Shown: positions 44,337 to 54,950, counted from the first letter of the stretch. The stretch: DNA of 64,000 bases from Aggregatimonas sangjinii (GCF_005943945.1 NZ_CP040710.1:3641501-3705500), one strand, 5' to 3'. The notes: generated by a model from the letters alone, not told the origin. Made by a program: numbers and translations.

Positions 44337-45821
44337 ATGGAATACTTTGTTAACTGTAATACAGCCCCCTTAACGGCATATACAGTACCCTTAGACAAAA
44401 CAAAGGCCGCCCATCTCTATAGAAGGTTGGGTTTTAGTGCATCGGTTCAGACAATTGATGCCGCGATAGGCCAGAATGCCAGTACCCTGGTAGACAATTT
44501 AGTTGCGCAAGCCTTGGCTGCCCCGGATATACCGGCACCGGTATGGGCCGATTGGAACAGGGATAACTATCCTCCGGAGAGCGAGGATGCCCGCCCAATT
44601 TTTCGAAGTCAAATCAATGAATGGCGATTAGCTTATACCAATGCACTCCTTGATAACGGCCTTAAAGACCGAATGAGCTTTTTTTGGAGTAATCATTTCG
44701 TTACTGAATATGAGGTGTACGAAAGCAATCCTTTTCTCTATTACTACACAAATTGTCTACAGCGTAATGCACTAGGGAATTTCAGAACCTTCGTGAGCGA
44801 AATCGGACTGACCGATGCCATGCTGTTCTATCTAGACGGGGTTTTCAACAATGGCAATAATCCCAATGAAAATTACGGAAGGGAACTATATGAACTGTTC
44901 ACATTGGGCGATGGTCCGAGCTACACCGAGCAGGATATCATTGAAACGGCAAGGGCCTTAACAGGTTATGTAGATCGCGGTGACGTACGGTGGACACCAG
45001 TCGCCTTTAACCCGGAACGTCACGACAGCGGCAGTAAAACCATCTTCGGTAGAACAGGAAATTGGGGTTACGACGATGTCATCAACATTCTTTTCGAAGA
45101 ACGTTCTAATGAAATAGCAGCCTTTATCTGCAGAAAGCTTTACGAATTTTTCGTACATCCAGACTCAAAAGATGCAACGGGTAACGCCGAAGCCATCATC
45201 TCGGGAATGGCGGCGACCTTCGTAGCGAATAATTTCGAAATCGCCCCAGTGGTCGGCCAGCTTCTTAAAAGTGCACACTTTTTCGACGATACTGCCGTCG
45301 GCGTCATCATCAAAAGCCCCTACGACATATATCTGAACTTCGTAAAAGAAACCGATTTCACCTACTCGAACGATACCTTGGATAGTGCCATAGACAATTG
45401 TAGCCTCCTGAGCCAAACCTTATTCAACCCTGTAGATGTAGCCGGTTGGCAGCGTGACCGAAGTTGGATCAATACCAATTTCATGATCGGGCGTTGGCTC
45501 ACCATGGAAATGTTCGTACAAGACTATTGGAATAACGATCAGGAGCAATTCCGGACTTTTGGAATTGAGGCCACAGGTGCTAATGGTGCCACTACCAACG
45601 ACCCGGACGAGGTGGCACGGGCCATTATCGATAAAATCACACCCAAAGGCCTACTTACCGAAATCGATTATGGTGCGGCGATCGATGTGTTCAAAGAGCC
45701 CTACGAATCGGATATGGTCTATCAAAACAATTCTTGGAACATGATGCTCCAGAATGCCGATTCACAAGTTTATCTCTTATTGCTGCATTTGGTAAGACAA
45801 CCTGAATTTCAACTAAAATAA
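44337..45821 (+). CDS. DUF1800 domain protein
   Basis: A 494-residue protein with no clear signal peptide. AAHLYRRLGFSASVQTIDAAIG near residues 22-43 and NPNENYGRELYELFTLGDG, HPDSKDATGNAEAI and QTLFNPVDVAGWQRDRSWIN are DUF1800 signatures. The family is almost always paired with a DUF1501 protein, which begins 12 bp downstream here. Function unknown; linkage suggests a shared export or surface process. Confidence 0.85.
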   Translation: MEYFVNCNTAPLTAYTVPLDKTKAAHLYRRLGFSASVQTIDAAIGQNASTLVDNLVAQALAAPDIPAPVWADWNRDNYPPESEDARPIFRSQINEWRLAYTNALLDNGLKDRMSFFWSNHFVTEYEVYESNPFLYYYTNCLQRNALGNFRTFVSEIGLTDAMLFYLDGVFNNGNNPNENYGRELYELFTLGDGPSYTEQDIIETARALTGYVDRGDVRWTPVAFNPERHDSGSKTIFGRTGNWGYDDVINILFEERSNEIAAFICRKLYEFFVHPDSKDATGNAEAIISGMAATFVANNFEIAPVVGQLLKSAHFFDDTAVGVIIKSPYDIYLNFVKETDFTYSNDTLDSAIDNCSLLSQTLFNPVDVAGWQRDRSWINTNFMIGRWLTMEMFVQDYWNNDQEQFRTFGIEATGANGATTNDPDEVARAIIDKITPKGLLTEIDYGAAIDVFKEPYESDMVYQNNSWNMMLQNADSQVYLLLLHLVRQPEFQLK

Positions 45822-45832
45822 AACCTACGATT

Positions 45833-47539
45833 ATGTGCGATACCCACGATAATAGTCCACACAAGGGCATTCAACACGACGGCCACGATGAAGAACACAA
45901 AACATGGAGTAGGCGTTCCTTTATGCAGGCCTTGGGCATAGCCGGATCCGGTTCTATGCTTTTGGGCGGCAATATGTTGACCGCTTCGGCACCTTCTCCA
46001 TTGAGTGCGGCCATCTCTGCGGCAAACACCGATAACATACTTATATTGATACGTCTCTCAGGCGGGAACGATGGGCTGAGTACCGTGATTCCGATCAATC
46101 AATACGACCTCTATGCCAATGCACGACCCAATATCTATATTCCAGAAAGTAAGGTATTGAAGTTGACCGACGAATTTGGTGTGCCCACCTATATGGGTTC
46201 ACTAGAACAAATGTGGGGAGACGGGCAATTTAAGGCCGTACACGGAGTAGGCTATGAAGGCCAGAGTCTATCGCATTTTACCGGAACCGATATCTTTTCC
46301 AATACCGATCTGAATACTACGGGCTTCGATGGGGAGGATACGGGTTGGATGGGACGGCATTTCGAAAATATCTATCCCGATTACCTATTCAATCCGCCGC
46401 CGGCACCCGCCGCTGTGCAAATTGGTAACTTTGGTAGCCTTGTTTTTCAGGGCGAAGAAACCAATTATGCCTTTGTGGCCTCCAATATCGACCAATTGGA
46501 AGAAATCGCGGAAACCGGTTTACAGTATAATCTAGACCCTGCCCTGTTTGACGACTGTATGTACGGGGACCAATTGCAATTTTTAAGGGGTGTCGCCAAT
46601 GTTACGTATGAATATTCAGGTACCATCGCGGATGCCTACGCACGCGGCCAAAACCAGGTAGAATATCAGGACAATGGTATTGCGCGGCAATTGGCTTTGT
46701 TGGCACGACTGATCAAAGGCAATCTGGGCACGAAAGTATATATGATCACTCTGGGCGGGTTTGATACGCATGGCAATCAGCCTTTGGCGCACGAGCGATT
46801 GATGACATACCTTTCGGTGGCCGTAGACAATTTTTATGATGACTTGGCCTTTACGGAACAAGACGATAAAGTCCTGAGCATGACGTTCTCCGAGTTCGGA
46901 AGACGTATATTCGAAAATGGCTCCAACGGTACCGACCATGGGAAGGCAGCACCAACCCTTTTCTTTGGTGCAGGACTTAATGGCAGCGCTTTCGTAGGCG
47001 ATCACCCCACACTGGCCAACCCTGATGGGCGCGGCAACTTGGAATATACTATGGATTTCAGACACTTGTATGCCACGGTAATGGCCGAATGGCTCTGTAT
47101 CCCCATTCCTTTGGTAGAACAACATATTTTAGGAGGGTATACCTATAATCCCATCAATCTTGGCTTTAACTGTAGCGGTGTGGATTTTCCCGATATCGTT
47201 TACAGTGATGGTGAGGTAACGCCACCGGACCAACCCGATTCCGGCGACCCTACCACTCCGAATCCAGAACTTGCCGATGCCGTTATCCACAGGCCTTTTT
47301 ATCCTAGCGATGAAAATCCGCATATCTATTTGGAAATGCCGTTTAGCGCTCATGTCGACATTCAATTGTACAACATCATGGGACAGAAAGTCGGAACGAT
47401 CTTTAATGAGATGGTGATGGAAGGTACCCGTGAAATCAACATTCGCGACGGTGTTCGCCAAAATCTGGCCACTGGCAAATACATTTACAGAATTATGGTG
47501 CAAGACCAAAAAATGGCAAAATCGGTCCTAGTGGCTTGA
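45833..47539 (+). CDS. DUF1501 domain protein with Tat signal and T9SS sorting tail
   Basis: A 568-residue protein. A twin-arginine motif SRRSFMQALGIAG near residues 27-39 indicates Tat export. The sulfatase-like DUF1501 core follows (LIRLSGGNDGLSTVIPIN, GGFDTHGNQPLAHERL, SEFGRRIFENGSNGTDHG). After a Pro/Asp-rich linker, the last 75 residues (IQLYNIMGQKVGTIF...GKYIYRIMVQDQKMAKSVLVA) form a type A type IX secretion sorting domain, so it should reach the cell surface. Partner of the DUF1800 gene. Confidence 0.88.
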   Translation: MCDTHDNSPHKGIQHDGHDEEHKTWSRRSFMQALGIAGSGSMLLGGNMLTASAPSPLSAAISAANTDNILILIRLSGGNDGLSTVIPINQYDLYANARPNIYIPESKVLKLTDEFGVPTYMGSLEQMWGDGQFKAVHGVGYEGQSLSHFTGTDIFSNTDLNTTGFDGEDTGWMGRHFENIYPDYLFNPPPAPAAVQIGNFGSLVFQGEETNYAFVASNIDQLEEIAETGLQYNLDPALFDDCMYGDQLQFLRGVANVTYEYSGTIADAYARGQNQVEYQDNGIARQLALLARLIKGNLGTKVYMITLGGFDTHGNQPLAHERLMTYLSVAVDNFYDDLAFTEQDDKVLSMTFSEFGRRIFENGSNGTDHGKAAPTLFFGAGLNGSAFVGDHPTLANPDGRGNLEYTMDFRHLYATVMAEWLCIPIPLVEQHILGGYTYNPINLGFNCSGVDFPDIVYSDGEVTPPDQPDSGDPTTPNPELADAVIHRPFYPSDENPHIYLEMPFSAHVDIQLYNIMGQKVGTIFNEMVMEGTREINIRDGVRQNLATGKYIYRIMVQDQKMAKSVLVA

Positions 47540-47591
47540 TAACTTATATGATTTAGAAAGATTTTTCGTCCCCAATGTTACCCCCACAATA

Positions 47592-47640
47592 GCGAGACCC
47601 TCGATAGTAGTCCTACACTACCTCGAGGGTCTTGCGTTTT
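47592..47640 (+). terminator. strong hairpin after the DUF1800/DUF1501 operon
   Basis: GCGAGACCCTCGA / TCGAGGGTCTTGCG pair almost perfectly around an 18-base loop, followed by TTTT. Confidence 0.65.
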
Positions 47641-47690
47641 GATATAAAACCCTATTCCGCTTGTCTGTCCGGATTCCGTACGAAATGTGC

Positions 47691-47698
47691 TATTTTTG
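47691..47698 (+). promoter_or_regulatory. -7 promoter box of metG
   Basis: TATTTTTG, an exact TAnnTTTG match 21 bp before the ATG at 47720. Confidence 0.55.
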
Positions 47699-47719
47699 TG
47701 CGCTAGTAAAATAATTCCA

Positions 47720-49876
47720 ATGGCAGAACAATCTACCGATTCAAATAAGCTCTCCGCTGCGGCGGGCCGGTACACTATAACCGCGGCATTACCGTATACG
47801 AATGGCCCTCTACATATTGGGCATTTGGCCGGGGTGTATATTCCTGCGGATATCTATGCCCGCTATTTAAGGGGTATCGGTAAAGATGTGCTTTTTGTGT
47901 GCGGTAGTGATGAGCATGGCGTTGCCATATCGATGAAAGCCAAGAAAGAAGGGGTGAGTCCATCCGAAATCATCGACAAGTACGATGACATCATCCGCCG
48001 ATCCTTTCAGGAATTCGGGATTACCTTCGATAACTATTCCCGTACTTCAAGGGAGATCCACCACAAGACATCGCAGGAATTCTTTAAAAAACTATACGAT
48101 CAGGGCGATTTTATCGAAGAGACCACGGCGCAATTATACGATGCCGAAGCGGAGCAATTCCTGGCCGATCGTTTTGTTATTGGCACCTGCCCCAAATGCG
48201 GGAACGAAGAAGCCTACGGGGATCAATGTGAAAATTGTGGATCGAGTTTAAATGCCACGGATTTGATCGATCCGAAATCGACCTTATCGGGAGCGATACC
48301 GACCCTAAAAGAAACCAAACATTGGTTTTTACCGTTAAATAAGTACGAGGATTTCCTGACGGAATGGATATTAAAAGGCCATAAACACGATTGGAAGCCT
48401 AACGTATACGGCCAATGTAAAAGTTGGATCGATGGCGGTCTGGAACCTAGAGCCGTAACCCGTGATCTGGATTGGGGCATTCCCGTTCCTGTGGAAGGCG
48501 GGGAAGGCAAAGTATTGTACGTTTGGTTCGATGCGCCCATCGGTTATATTTCGTCTACCAAAGAGTGGGCGGCCCGTGAAGGTAAGGACTGGGAACCCTA
48601 TTGGAAGGACAAGGATACCAAATTGGTACATTTTATCGGGAAAGACAATATTGTTTTTCATTGCATCATATTCCCATGCATGCTAAAGGCGGAAGGAAGT
48701 TATATACTTCCAGAGAACGTTCCGGCCAACGAGTTCTTGAACTTAGAGGGAAACAAATTATCGACCTCAAAAAATTGGGCGGTTTGGTTGCATGAATATT
48801 TGGTGGAATTTCCAGATATGCAAGATGTCTTGCGTTACACGCTAACCGCAAATGCGCCCGAGACCAAGGACAATGATTTTACGTGGAAGGATTTTCAAGC
48901 ACGCAATAACAATGAATTGGTCGCTGTCTTTGGAAACTTTATCAATCGCGTGGTAGTACTGACCAACAAATATTATGACGGAATAGTGCCGACCCCGTCC
49001 GAATTCTCTGAAATCGATTTGGAAACTTTGGCGGCGTTAAAAAAATTTCCGGAAACCATTGCAAGCTCTATTGACCGTTACCGTTTTCGGGAAGCTGGTC
49101 AAGAGTTGATGAACCTCGCCCGTCTAGGAAATAAATACCTGGCCGATGAGGAACCCTGGAAGGTTATTAAGGAAGATGAAGCCCGCGTACAAACCATCAT
49201 GTTCGTAGCCCTACAAATCGCGGCTAGCTTGGCCGTGCTGAGTGAGCCCTTTTTGCCGTTTACTTCAGAAAAATTGAAAAATATGCTAAATATCACTTCG
49301 GCTACGCTCAGTGACCGCGATTCGGCTACGCTCAGTGACCGCTCTTCGGAGGCTGAGCGGAGTCGAAGCCTCAGCTGGGCAGATGTTTCATCAAAAGATA
49401 TGCTGCTCTCTAGCGGACACCAAATCAATAAAGCAGAACTGCTGTTCCGAAAAGTGGAGGACTACGAAATTCAAGCGCAACTGGACAAATTGGAAGCCAC
49501 TAAAAAGACCAATGAAAATGCAAACGCAGCACTGATGCCACAAAAAGATACGATTACTTTTGATGATTTTACCAAATTGGACATGCGTGTAGGTACCATA
49601 GTGCAAGCCGAAAAAATGGCCAAGACCAAAAAGTTACTTGTCCTAAAAGTCGATACCGGTCTGGATACCCGAACCATAGTCTCGGGAATTGCGGAGAGCT
49701 TTACACCAGAAGAAGTCGTCGGTAAAAAAGTGACCGTGCTGATTAATTTGGCGCCCCGAGCTTTGCGTGGTGTAGATAGCGAAGGCATGATTCTGATGAC
49801 GGAGAATGCCGATGGGAAGTTAGTGTTTGTCAACCCGGATGAAGATGGGGTTGGGAATGGGGAGGGAATTAGTTAG
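47720..49876 (+). CDS. metG: methionine--tRNA ligase
   Basis: Charges tRNA-Met. The 718-residue enzyme has the HIGH motif in PLHIGHLAG, a zinc knuckle CPKCG...CENCG near residue 160, KLSTSK in place of KMSKS near residue 350, an anticodon-binding helical domain and a C-terminal Trbp111-like tRNA-binding domain ([17 protein letters not shown]). Between the last two there is an unusual insertion, [20 protein letters not shown] and neighbours, which is a translated dispersed repeat (49297-49372). The start is the ATG at 47720 just downstream of the promoter box. Confidence 0.95.
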   Translation: MAEQSTDSNKLSAAAGRYTITAALPYTNGPLHIGHLAGVYIPADIYARYLRGIGKDVLFVCGSDEHGVAISMKAKKEGVSPSEIIDKYDDIIRRSFQEFGITFDNYSRTSREIHHKTSQEFFKKLYDQGDFIEETTAQLYDAEAEQFLADRFVIGTCPKCGNEEAYGDQCENCGSSLNATDLIDPKSTLSGAIPTLKETKHWFLPLNKYEDFLTEWILKGHKHDWKPNVYGQCKSWIDGGLEPRAVTRDLDWGIPVPVEGGEGKVLYVWFDAPIGYISSTKEWAAREGKDWEPYWKDKDTKLVHFIGKDNIVFHCIIFPCMLKAEGSYILPENVPANEFLNLEGNKLSTSKNWAVWLHEYLVEFPDMQDVLRYTLTANAPETKDNDFTWKDFQARNNNELVAVFGNFINRVVVLTNKYYDGIVPTPSEFSEIDLETLAALKKFPETIASSIDRYRFREAGQELMNLARLGNKYLADEEPWKVIKEDEARVQTIMFVALQIAASLAVLSEPFLPFTSEKLKNMLNITSATLSDRDSATLSDRSSEAERSRSLSWADVSSKDMLLSSGHQINKAELLFRKVEDYEIQAQLDKLEATKKTNENANAALMPQKDTITFDDFTKLDMRVGTIVQAEKMAKTKKLLVLKVDTGLDTRTIVSGIAESFTPEEVVGKKVTVLINLAPRALRGVDSEGMILMTENADGKLVFVNPDEDGVGNGEGIS
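49297..49372 (+). repeat. dispersed repeat inserted in frame in metG
   Basis: Two copies of TTCGGCTACGCTCAGTGACC in tandem, then TTCGGAGGCTGAGCGGAGTC with a GAAGCC end. The parts GGCTACGCTCAGTG and CTGAGCGGAGTCGAAGCC are typical of an intergenic repeat I recall in flavobacterial genomes. Here it is kept open in frame in the linker between the metG domains. Confidence 0.75.
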
Positions 49877-49885
49877 AAATTGAAA

Positions 49886-51022
49886 ATGTCAAGAAATAAA
49901 ATGATTTACATCTTGCTAACCATTGGTGGACTAGTCGCTTTAGGGGTTACTCTGAGCGTTCAGTACCTTAGCGATAAAAATAGCGAACAAGATAAAACCG
50001 ATATAATTGATGAGGGAATAAAAAACAAAAAAGAGATATTAAAAGCGGTTTCAGGTCTGAAAAATGAAATTGAGCTTAAAGCCTTGGAGGCATACATCAA
50101 AAATAGTAATTCAAGTGATTTCGATATACTAGAAGAAACTGGATTCAGTAAGGAACAGCTTTACGAAATTGCCAAAAATGCTATAAAAGAGTCTAAATCT
50201 AGTTATATTAAAGGTCTTGGAGCATTTACATTGAAAAAATACAATGATGCTGTAGAATTATTCGAAAAAGCAAAATCTTACAATAAGTTAAATCCTGATA
50301 TTTATTTCTATTTAGGAACTTCATATTTGAACCTCTATATACACAAGTCCAATTTAGCGACTTCATCAGAAGTTTTTATAAAGGAGGACTTAAATCTAGC
50401 CGAGCAAACGCTAGACATTCAGCTTTTAAAAAATAATGTGCTGTCAAACTATGATAGAGCATTAAAGCTGAATGAAAACCTATCCTATGTTTACTATAAC
50501 AAATCTATAGTTTTTTATCTTTTAGGAAACCACACCGAATCCTTAACCAATATTGAAAAAGCAATAGCAATTACTCCAAATGGAAGTTATATTAACCAAA
50601 AAGGAGCTGTTCTATCAGATTTTGGACTCGTTTCAAATGACCCATTTTATCACCATAAGGCGATAAAAGAATTTCAAAAAGCTATCGCACTTAATCCTAA
50701 AAAGGCAAATAGACACATAAACTTAGGTTTGTGTTACACTAGACTTAGAGATTACGACAGCGGTATTTTGCACTATGAACGAGCATTGAAATTAGATCCA
50801 AATTCATCCTTAGCTTATCTTAACTTAGGTGCTTTGTATGCAGAAAAAGGTTTATATGATGAATCAGTTAATTCAATTTCAAAAGCTATTGTCTTAAACA
50901 AGAACAATAGTTATAATTACTTATTGAGAAGCAAGCTTTATACTGCTATGAATAAAAATCATTTAGCTGCGAAAGATTTGCAAAAATATAGGGAATTAAA
51001 AAAATCAATGGATTCAGAATGA
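49886..51022 (+). CDS. membrane-anchored TPR protein
   Basis: A 378-residue protein. One N-terminal membrane segment (MIYILLTIGGLVALGVTLSVQYL, residues 6-28) is followed by a charged stretch and at least five tetratricopeptide repeats, for example AIKEFQKAIALNPKKANRHINLGLCY and GILHYERALKLDPNSSLAYLNLGALY. It probably scaffolds proteins at the inner membrane. The start is ATG 49886, 9 bp after metG, so it may be cotranscribed; base composition is more AT-rich than metG. Confidence 0.8.
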   Translation: MSRNKMIYILLTIGGLVALGVTLSVQYLSDKNSEQDKTDIIDEGIKNKKEILKAVSGLKNEIELKALEAYIKNSNSSDFDILEETGFSKEQLYEIAKNAIKESKSSYIKGLGAFTLKKYNDAVELFEKAKSYNKLNPDIYFYLGTSYLNLYIHKSNLATSSEVFIKEDLNLAEQTLDIQLLKNNVLSNYDRALKLNENLSYVYYNKSIVFYLLGNHTESLTNIEKAIAITPNGSYINQKGAVLSDFGLVSNDPFYHHKAIKEFQKAIALNPKKANRHINLGLCYTRLRDYDSGILHYERALKLDPNSSLAYLNLGALYAEKGLYDESVNSISKAIVLNKNNSYNYLLRSKLYTAMNKNHLAAKDLQKYRELKKSMDSE

Positions 51023-51578
51023 TTCCAGAGCTATAAAATAACTTTTGACGTGTTAAAATCACTATCTAACTACAATAGAATCGGTTAATTCAAAAAGTAC
51101 AGCAAACAATCGGACTACAGGTCAGCACAGTAGTTAATTTTAATTTAACTACTCTTCGTGACTTTGGTAACAAGATCATGGAATTAACGAAAGGCAAAAT
51201 AAGGTTCTCTTCAAAAATTATTTCAATTTCATGTAGCAAAAATTGATTCTATTCAATTAGTAGGCTACATCCTAAAACATCATACCCTTCTATCCGAAAA
51301 GAAAATTAAAAATACAGTATAACTTCTTGACCAAGACCGAACCGCGCCTTTTATTTCCCGTTACCGCAAAGAAAAAACCGGATAAAAATCAAATATCTTC
51401 TGAGGATGCTCAAAAATGAGGTAGTAGACCTCTGGATTCACGCGACAACGGATACCCTACTTTGCGACCATGGCGCGAAATTCAACAGAGTATCAGGGCA
51501 TGTTACCTTAATAATTACCGACCTGTAGCGACCACCTAATTCGCAACAAGAAAATGGGAAATCTTCCGTTAAGGTATC
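51023..51578 (+). other. AT-rich intergenic stretch holding a tex fragment
   Basis: No gene is visible. Apart from the tex-derived fragment at 51321-51382, I see only short frames without coding character. Confidence 0.5.
51321..51382 (+). pseudogene. fragment duplicated from the 5' part of tex
   Basis: These 62 bp match tex 52800-52861 at 57 of 62 positions, including an unbroken 34-bp run; they encode LDQDRTAPFISRYRKEKTG and then stop. The GH5 gene lies between this fragment and intact tex, as if inserted with a partial duplication of its target gene. Confidence 0.85.
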
Positions 51579-52658
51579 ATGAAAGTTTCCCGACTTTATT
51601 CGCTGATTTCCCTAATGGCGCTCTTTTTATCCTGTTCGACTGATGAAATTAAGCCCATAGAAAATCAAAATAATAATCTTCAAGAACCCGTAGAAAATCC
51701 AACCAACGACACGCTAGAAGCGGCTTCTGGATATACAATACAAGATGGCCTTATTCTAAAGGATGGCAAATTCATACAGCCTAAAGGGGTGAATGCGCTA
51801 AACTCTTTTGGAATTTCAAAAGACGGCCAAATGGCCGAATGGCATATTACCATCGTTAGGGAATTTATTGGCAACCTTAGGGAACAGCCCATAGCGGGTT
51901 GGCCACTTCAAGATACACAAGGAAAGTATTTGCATTCCTTGGATTCAATTGTTGTCGAACATCGCAAGAATAAGAGAATCACCATTTTGTGTCCGTTCGG
52001 CTGGGTCGATACCGAGGGAAAACAGACGCTCTTTACCGGTGAAAATCCAAGCGAAACCCCCTTTTATGATGATTACAAGCTCAAGCTCAGGGCGATTGCC
52101 GATTTCTTTAAAGGCCAAGATGATGTTTGGATTCAAGTTTGGAACGAGCCGTATCACTTCAACAATGAAAACAACTATTCCCATGAACTATGGTTGGCCG
52201 ATCACCAAGACATGGTAGCGAACCTTCGAACGATTCCCGGTTTTGATAACATTATACTTGTTGCCGGGAATGAACAGGGTCAAAGTGAGGCGGTCTTATT
52301 GGAAAAAGGTGCTGCCCTACTAGCGCAATATGATGACATTCTATTTGATTTACATGCATATGGTAAATGGAACGAAAATAGCAGCTATGAAAGTATTTCG
52401 GGTAGACTATCCGCTTTGAAGCAGCTACGGATTCCGTTTATATTTGGCGAAGTTGGGGTGATTACCGAAGGTGCTCCACTGAGCAACCCTCAAGACTTCC
52501 TGACAGCCTGTGATGACTTGAACATTGGTGCTCTAGCATGGCTATGGAACCGGAATTCCCAAGACCAAAATGCCCTCTTGGACGATAATGGCGCGCCCAA
52601 TACGAATGATAATATGAATTGGGGCAGCATGTTCAAGACTTTTCTGCAGCCGGACTAA
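51579..52658 (+). CDS. GH5-like glycoside hydrolase lipoprotein
   Basis: A 359-residue lipoprotein (lipobox LFLSC near residue 19). The TIM barrel shows the GH5 signs: GVNALNSFG, IQVWNEPYHFN with the acid/base Glu near residue 190, DLHAYGKW and FIFGEVGV with the nucleophile Glu near residue 290, and LAWLWNRNS. It probably cleaves beta-mannan or beta-glucan at the cell surface; the subfamily is not resolvable by eye. No SusCD pair is adjacent, so it is not in a classic PUL. Confidence 0.85.
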   Translation: MKVSRLYSLISLMALFLSCSTDEIKPIENQNNNLQEPVENPTNDTLEAASGYTIQDGLILKDGKFIQPKGVNALNSFGISKDGQMAEWHITIVREFIGNLREQPIAGWPLQDTQGKYLHSLDSIVVEHRKNKRITILCPFGWVDTEGKQTLFTGENPSETPFYDDYKLKLRAIADFFKGQDDVWIQVWNEPYHFNNENNYSHELWLADHQDMVANLRTIPGFDNIILVAGNEQGQSEAVLLEKGAALLAQYDDILFDLHAYGKWNENSSYESISGRLSALKQLRIPFIFGEVGVITEGAPLSNPQDFLTACDDLNIGALAWLWNRNSQDQNALLDDNGAPNTNDNMNWGSMFKTFLQPD

Positions 52659-52702
52659 AAAATCACTTTAACCCTTCTGGGACGGCAAACAAGGTATTTG
52701 CT

Positions 52703-52710
52703 TAGTTTTG
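52703..52710 (+). promoter_or_regulatory. -7 promoter box of tex
   Basis: TAGTTTTG, an exact TAnnTTTG match 22 bp before the ATG. Confidence 0.5.
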
Positions 52711-52732
52711 CATTCTTAATTCAGGCAACTAA

Positions 52733-54859
52733 ATGCAACTCATTCCCTACATTACCAAACACACCCAGCTCCCCGAAAAGAGTATTCAACACACCGTTGA
52801 ACTGCTCGACCAAGACTGTACCGTGCCTTTTATTTCCCGTTACCGCAAAGAAAAAACCGGAAATCTCGACGAAGTTCAGATTACGGCCATAGTTCAGTAT
52901 AAAGAAGCTTTTGAGGTACTTGAAAAAAGAAAATCAACCGTTCTAAAATCCATTGAAGAACAAGATTTGTTAACGGACGAACTCCGATCGCAAATTGAGA
53001 TAGCAGCAAATTTGGTCACCCTTGAAGACCTGTACCTCCCCTTTAAGAAAAAACGAAAGACCAAAGCGGAAACTGCCCGAAAAAACGGATTGGAGCCTTT
53101 GGCCAAAATCATCATGGCGCAAAACCATACAAATGTCGAACAGGCGGCCGAGCGGTATGTAAAGACCGAAATTAAAACAGTTGCGGATGCATTGGAAGGT
53201 GCCCGCCATATCATTGCCGAATGGCTGAACGAACGTATTTCGGTTCGCAACCAGATTCGAAATCAATTGGAACGGTCGGCCATGCTTACTACCAAGGTCA
53301 TCGGGACCCAAAGGGAAAGCGAGAAGGCCCAAAAATTCCGTGATTATTTTGATTGGAGCGAAGCCTTGAAAAGATGTCCCTCGCATCGATTCTTAGCGAT
53401 TCTTCGTGCTGAAAACGAAGGCTTTATACGGGTCAAAGTTGAAATTGACGATGACCATATGTTATCCAAAATAGCCGATCGTATCATCAAATCGAATAAT
53501 TCCTGTGTACCACAGATCCGTATGGCACTAGCCGATGCCTATAAACGTTTGCTATTTCCTTCCCTATCCAACGAACTCTTAAAAGTGGCTAAAGAAAAGG
53601 CCGATGCCGAAGCCATAAAAGTATTCTCAAAAAACCTAAAACAACTACTCTTGGTTGCCCCCTTGGGCGAAAAACGAATCTTAGCAATCGACCCTGGTTT
53701 TAGAAGTGGTTGTAAAGTCGTTTGCCTAAGTGCGCAGGGCGCTTTGCAACACAATGAAACCATTTATCCCCATGCGCCCCAAAACAAAAGTTCGGAAGCG
53801 ATTAAAAAAATAAGCAGTTTGGTCGATTCCCATAAAATCGAGGCTATCGCCATTGGCAACGGTACCGCTTCAAGGGAAACGGAACAACTTATTAAACGCA
53901 TCCATTTTAAAAATCCCATTGAAGTCTATGTGGTAAGCGAAGCTGGGGCGTCTATTTATTCGGCATCCAAAATCGCGCGGGACGAATTTCCCAATTACGA
54001 TGTGACCGTCCGTGGTGCGGTTTCGATTGGCCGCCGACTTGCCGACCCCTTGGCCGAACTCGTTAAAATAGATGCGAAGTCCATCGGCGTGGGGCAGTAT
54101 CAGCATGATGTAGACCAAAGCAAGTTGCAGAGTTCGCTAGACAGTGTCGTAGAGCGTTGTGTAAATTCCGTTGGGGTAAATATCAATACTGCAAGTGTTC
54201 CCTTATTGAGTTATGTATCGGGCATCGGACCAAAATTGGCCGAAAACATTGTCGCCTACCGCACTGAAAATGGCTCTTTTGCAGATAGGGCCACTATCAA
54301 AAAAGTGCCTCGTCTTGGGGAAAAAGCTTTTGAGCAGGGCGCAGGATTTCTTCGCATCAAAGATGGCAAGAACCCTTTGGATGATTCCGCCGTACATCCG
54401 GAAAGCTATCCTATTGTCAAACAAATGGCGAAGGATACTGGGAAGTCCATTTCAGACCTCATCGGAAACACGAGCGAACTGCAGCAAATCGATTTGAACA
54501 ACTACCTGACGGAAAACGTCGGTTTGCCCACACTTAAGGATATTATCGAGGAATTGGAAAAACCTGGTCTCGATCGTCGCGAAAAAGCCAAAGTCTTCAC
54601 CTTTGACCAGAACATACGCAAAATAACCGATGTACGTGAGGGGCAATTGCTTCCCGGTATCGTCAACAACATCACCAATTTCGGCTGCTTTGTGGATATC
54701 GGCATCAAGGAGAGCGGACTGATTCATGTTTCCAATCTGTCCGACAGTTTTGTAATCGATGTAAATGCGCATGTGAGTTTGCAGCAGCAGATTATCGTTA
54801 AAGTGCTGTCCGTGGATATTGCTAGAAAGCGGATTCAGTTGAAGTTACACAAAGGCTAA
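52733..54859 (+). CDS. tex: Tex family RNA-binding protein
   Basis: A 708-residue transcription accessory protein. Helical Tex N-terminal domain (residues ~1-190), YqgF-like RNase H fold (ILAIDPGFRSGCKVVCLS near residue 320), helix-hairpin-helix (LLSYVSGIGPKLAENIVAYR near residue 490) and C-terminal S1 domain (REGQLLPGIVNNITNFGCFVDIGIKESGLIHVSNLSD). Binds nucleic acid; broad role in transcription and stress tolerance. Confidence 0.94.
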   Translation: MQLIPYITKHTQLPEKSIQHTVELLDQDCTVPFISRYRKEKTGNLDEVQITAIVQYKEAFEVLEKRKSTVLKSIEEQDLLTDELRSQIEIAANLVTLEDLYLPFKKKRKTKAETARKNGLEPLAKIIMAQNHTNVEQAAERYVKTEIKTVADALEGARHIIAEWLNERISVRNQIRNQLERSAMLTTKVIGTQRESEKAQKFRDYFDWSEALKRCPSHRFLAILRAENEGFIRVKVEIDDDHMLSKIADRIIKSNNSCVPQIRMALADAYKRLLFPSLSNELLKVAKEKADAEAIKVFSKNLKQLLLVAPLGEKRILAIDPGFRSGCKVVCLSAQGALQHNETIYPHAPQNKSSEAIKKISSLVDSHKIEAIAIGNGTASRETEQLIKRIHFKNPIEVYVVSEAGASIYSASKIARDEFPNYDVTVRGAVSIGRRLADPLAELVKIDAKSIGVGQYQHDVDQSKLQSSLDSVVERCVNSVGVNINTASVPLLSYVSGIGPKLAENIVAYRTENGSFADRATIKKVPRLGEKAFEQGAGFLRIKDGKNPLDDSAVHPESYPIVKQMAKDTGKSISDLIGNTSELQQIDLNNYLTENVGLPTLKDIIEELEKPGLDRREKAKVFTFDQNIRKITDVREGQLLPGIVNNITNFGCFVDIGIKESGLIHVSNLSDSFVIDVNAHVSLQQQIIVKVLSVDIARKRIQLKLHKG

Positions 54860-54898
54860 ATGCTATTCGTTACTCGCTTTACCGGACGGGCTATTTAC

Positions 54899-54930
54899 GA
54901 AAAAAGCCCTCTTTCGAGAGCTTTTAATTT
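54899..54930. terminator. bidirectional terminator between tex and the Kelch lipoprotein gene
   Basis: AAAAGCCCTC / GAGAGCTTTT stem around TTTC with A- and T-tracts on either side, between convergent genes. Confidence 0.7.
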
Positions 54931-54950
54931 TAAAACATACCGTATAGAAC

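Noticed and set aside
51579-52658. Polysaccharide utilisation locus around the GH5 gene
   Set aside because: No SusC/SusD pair, sulfatase or further CAZyme lies next to it.
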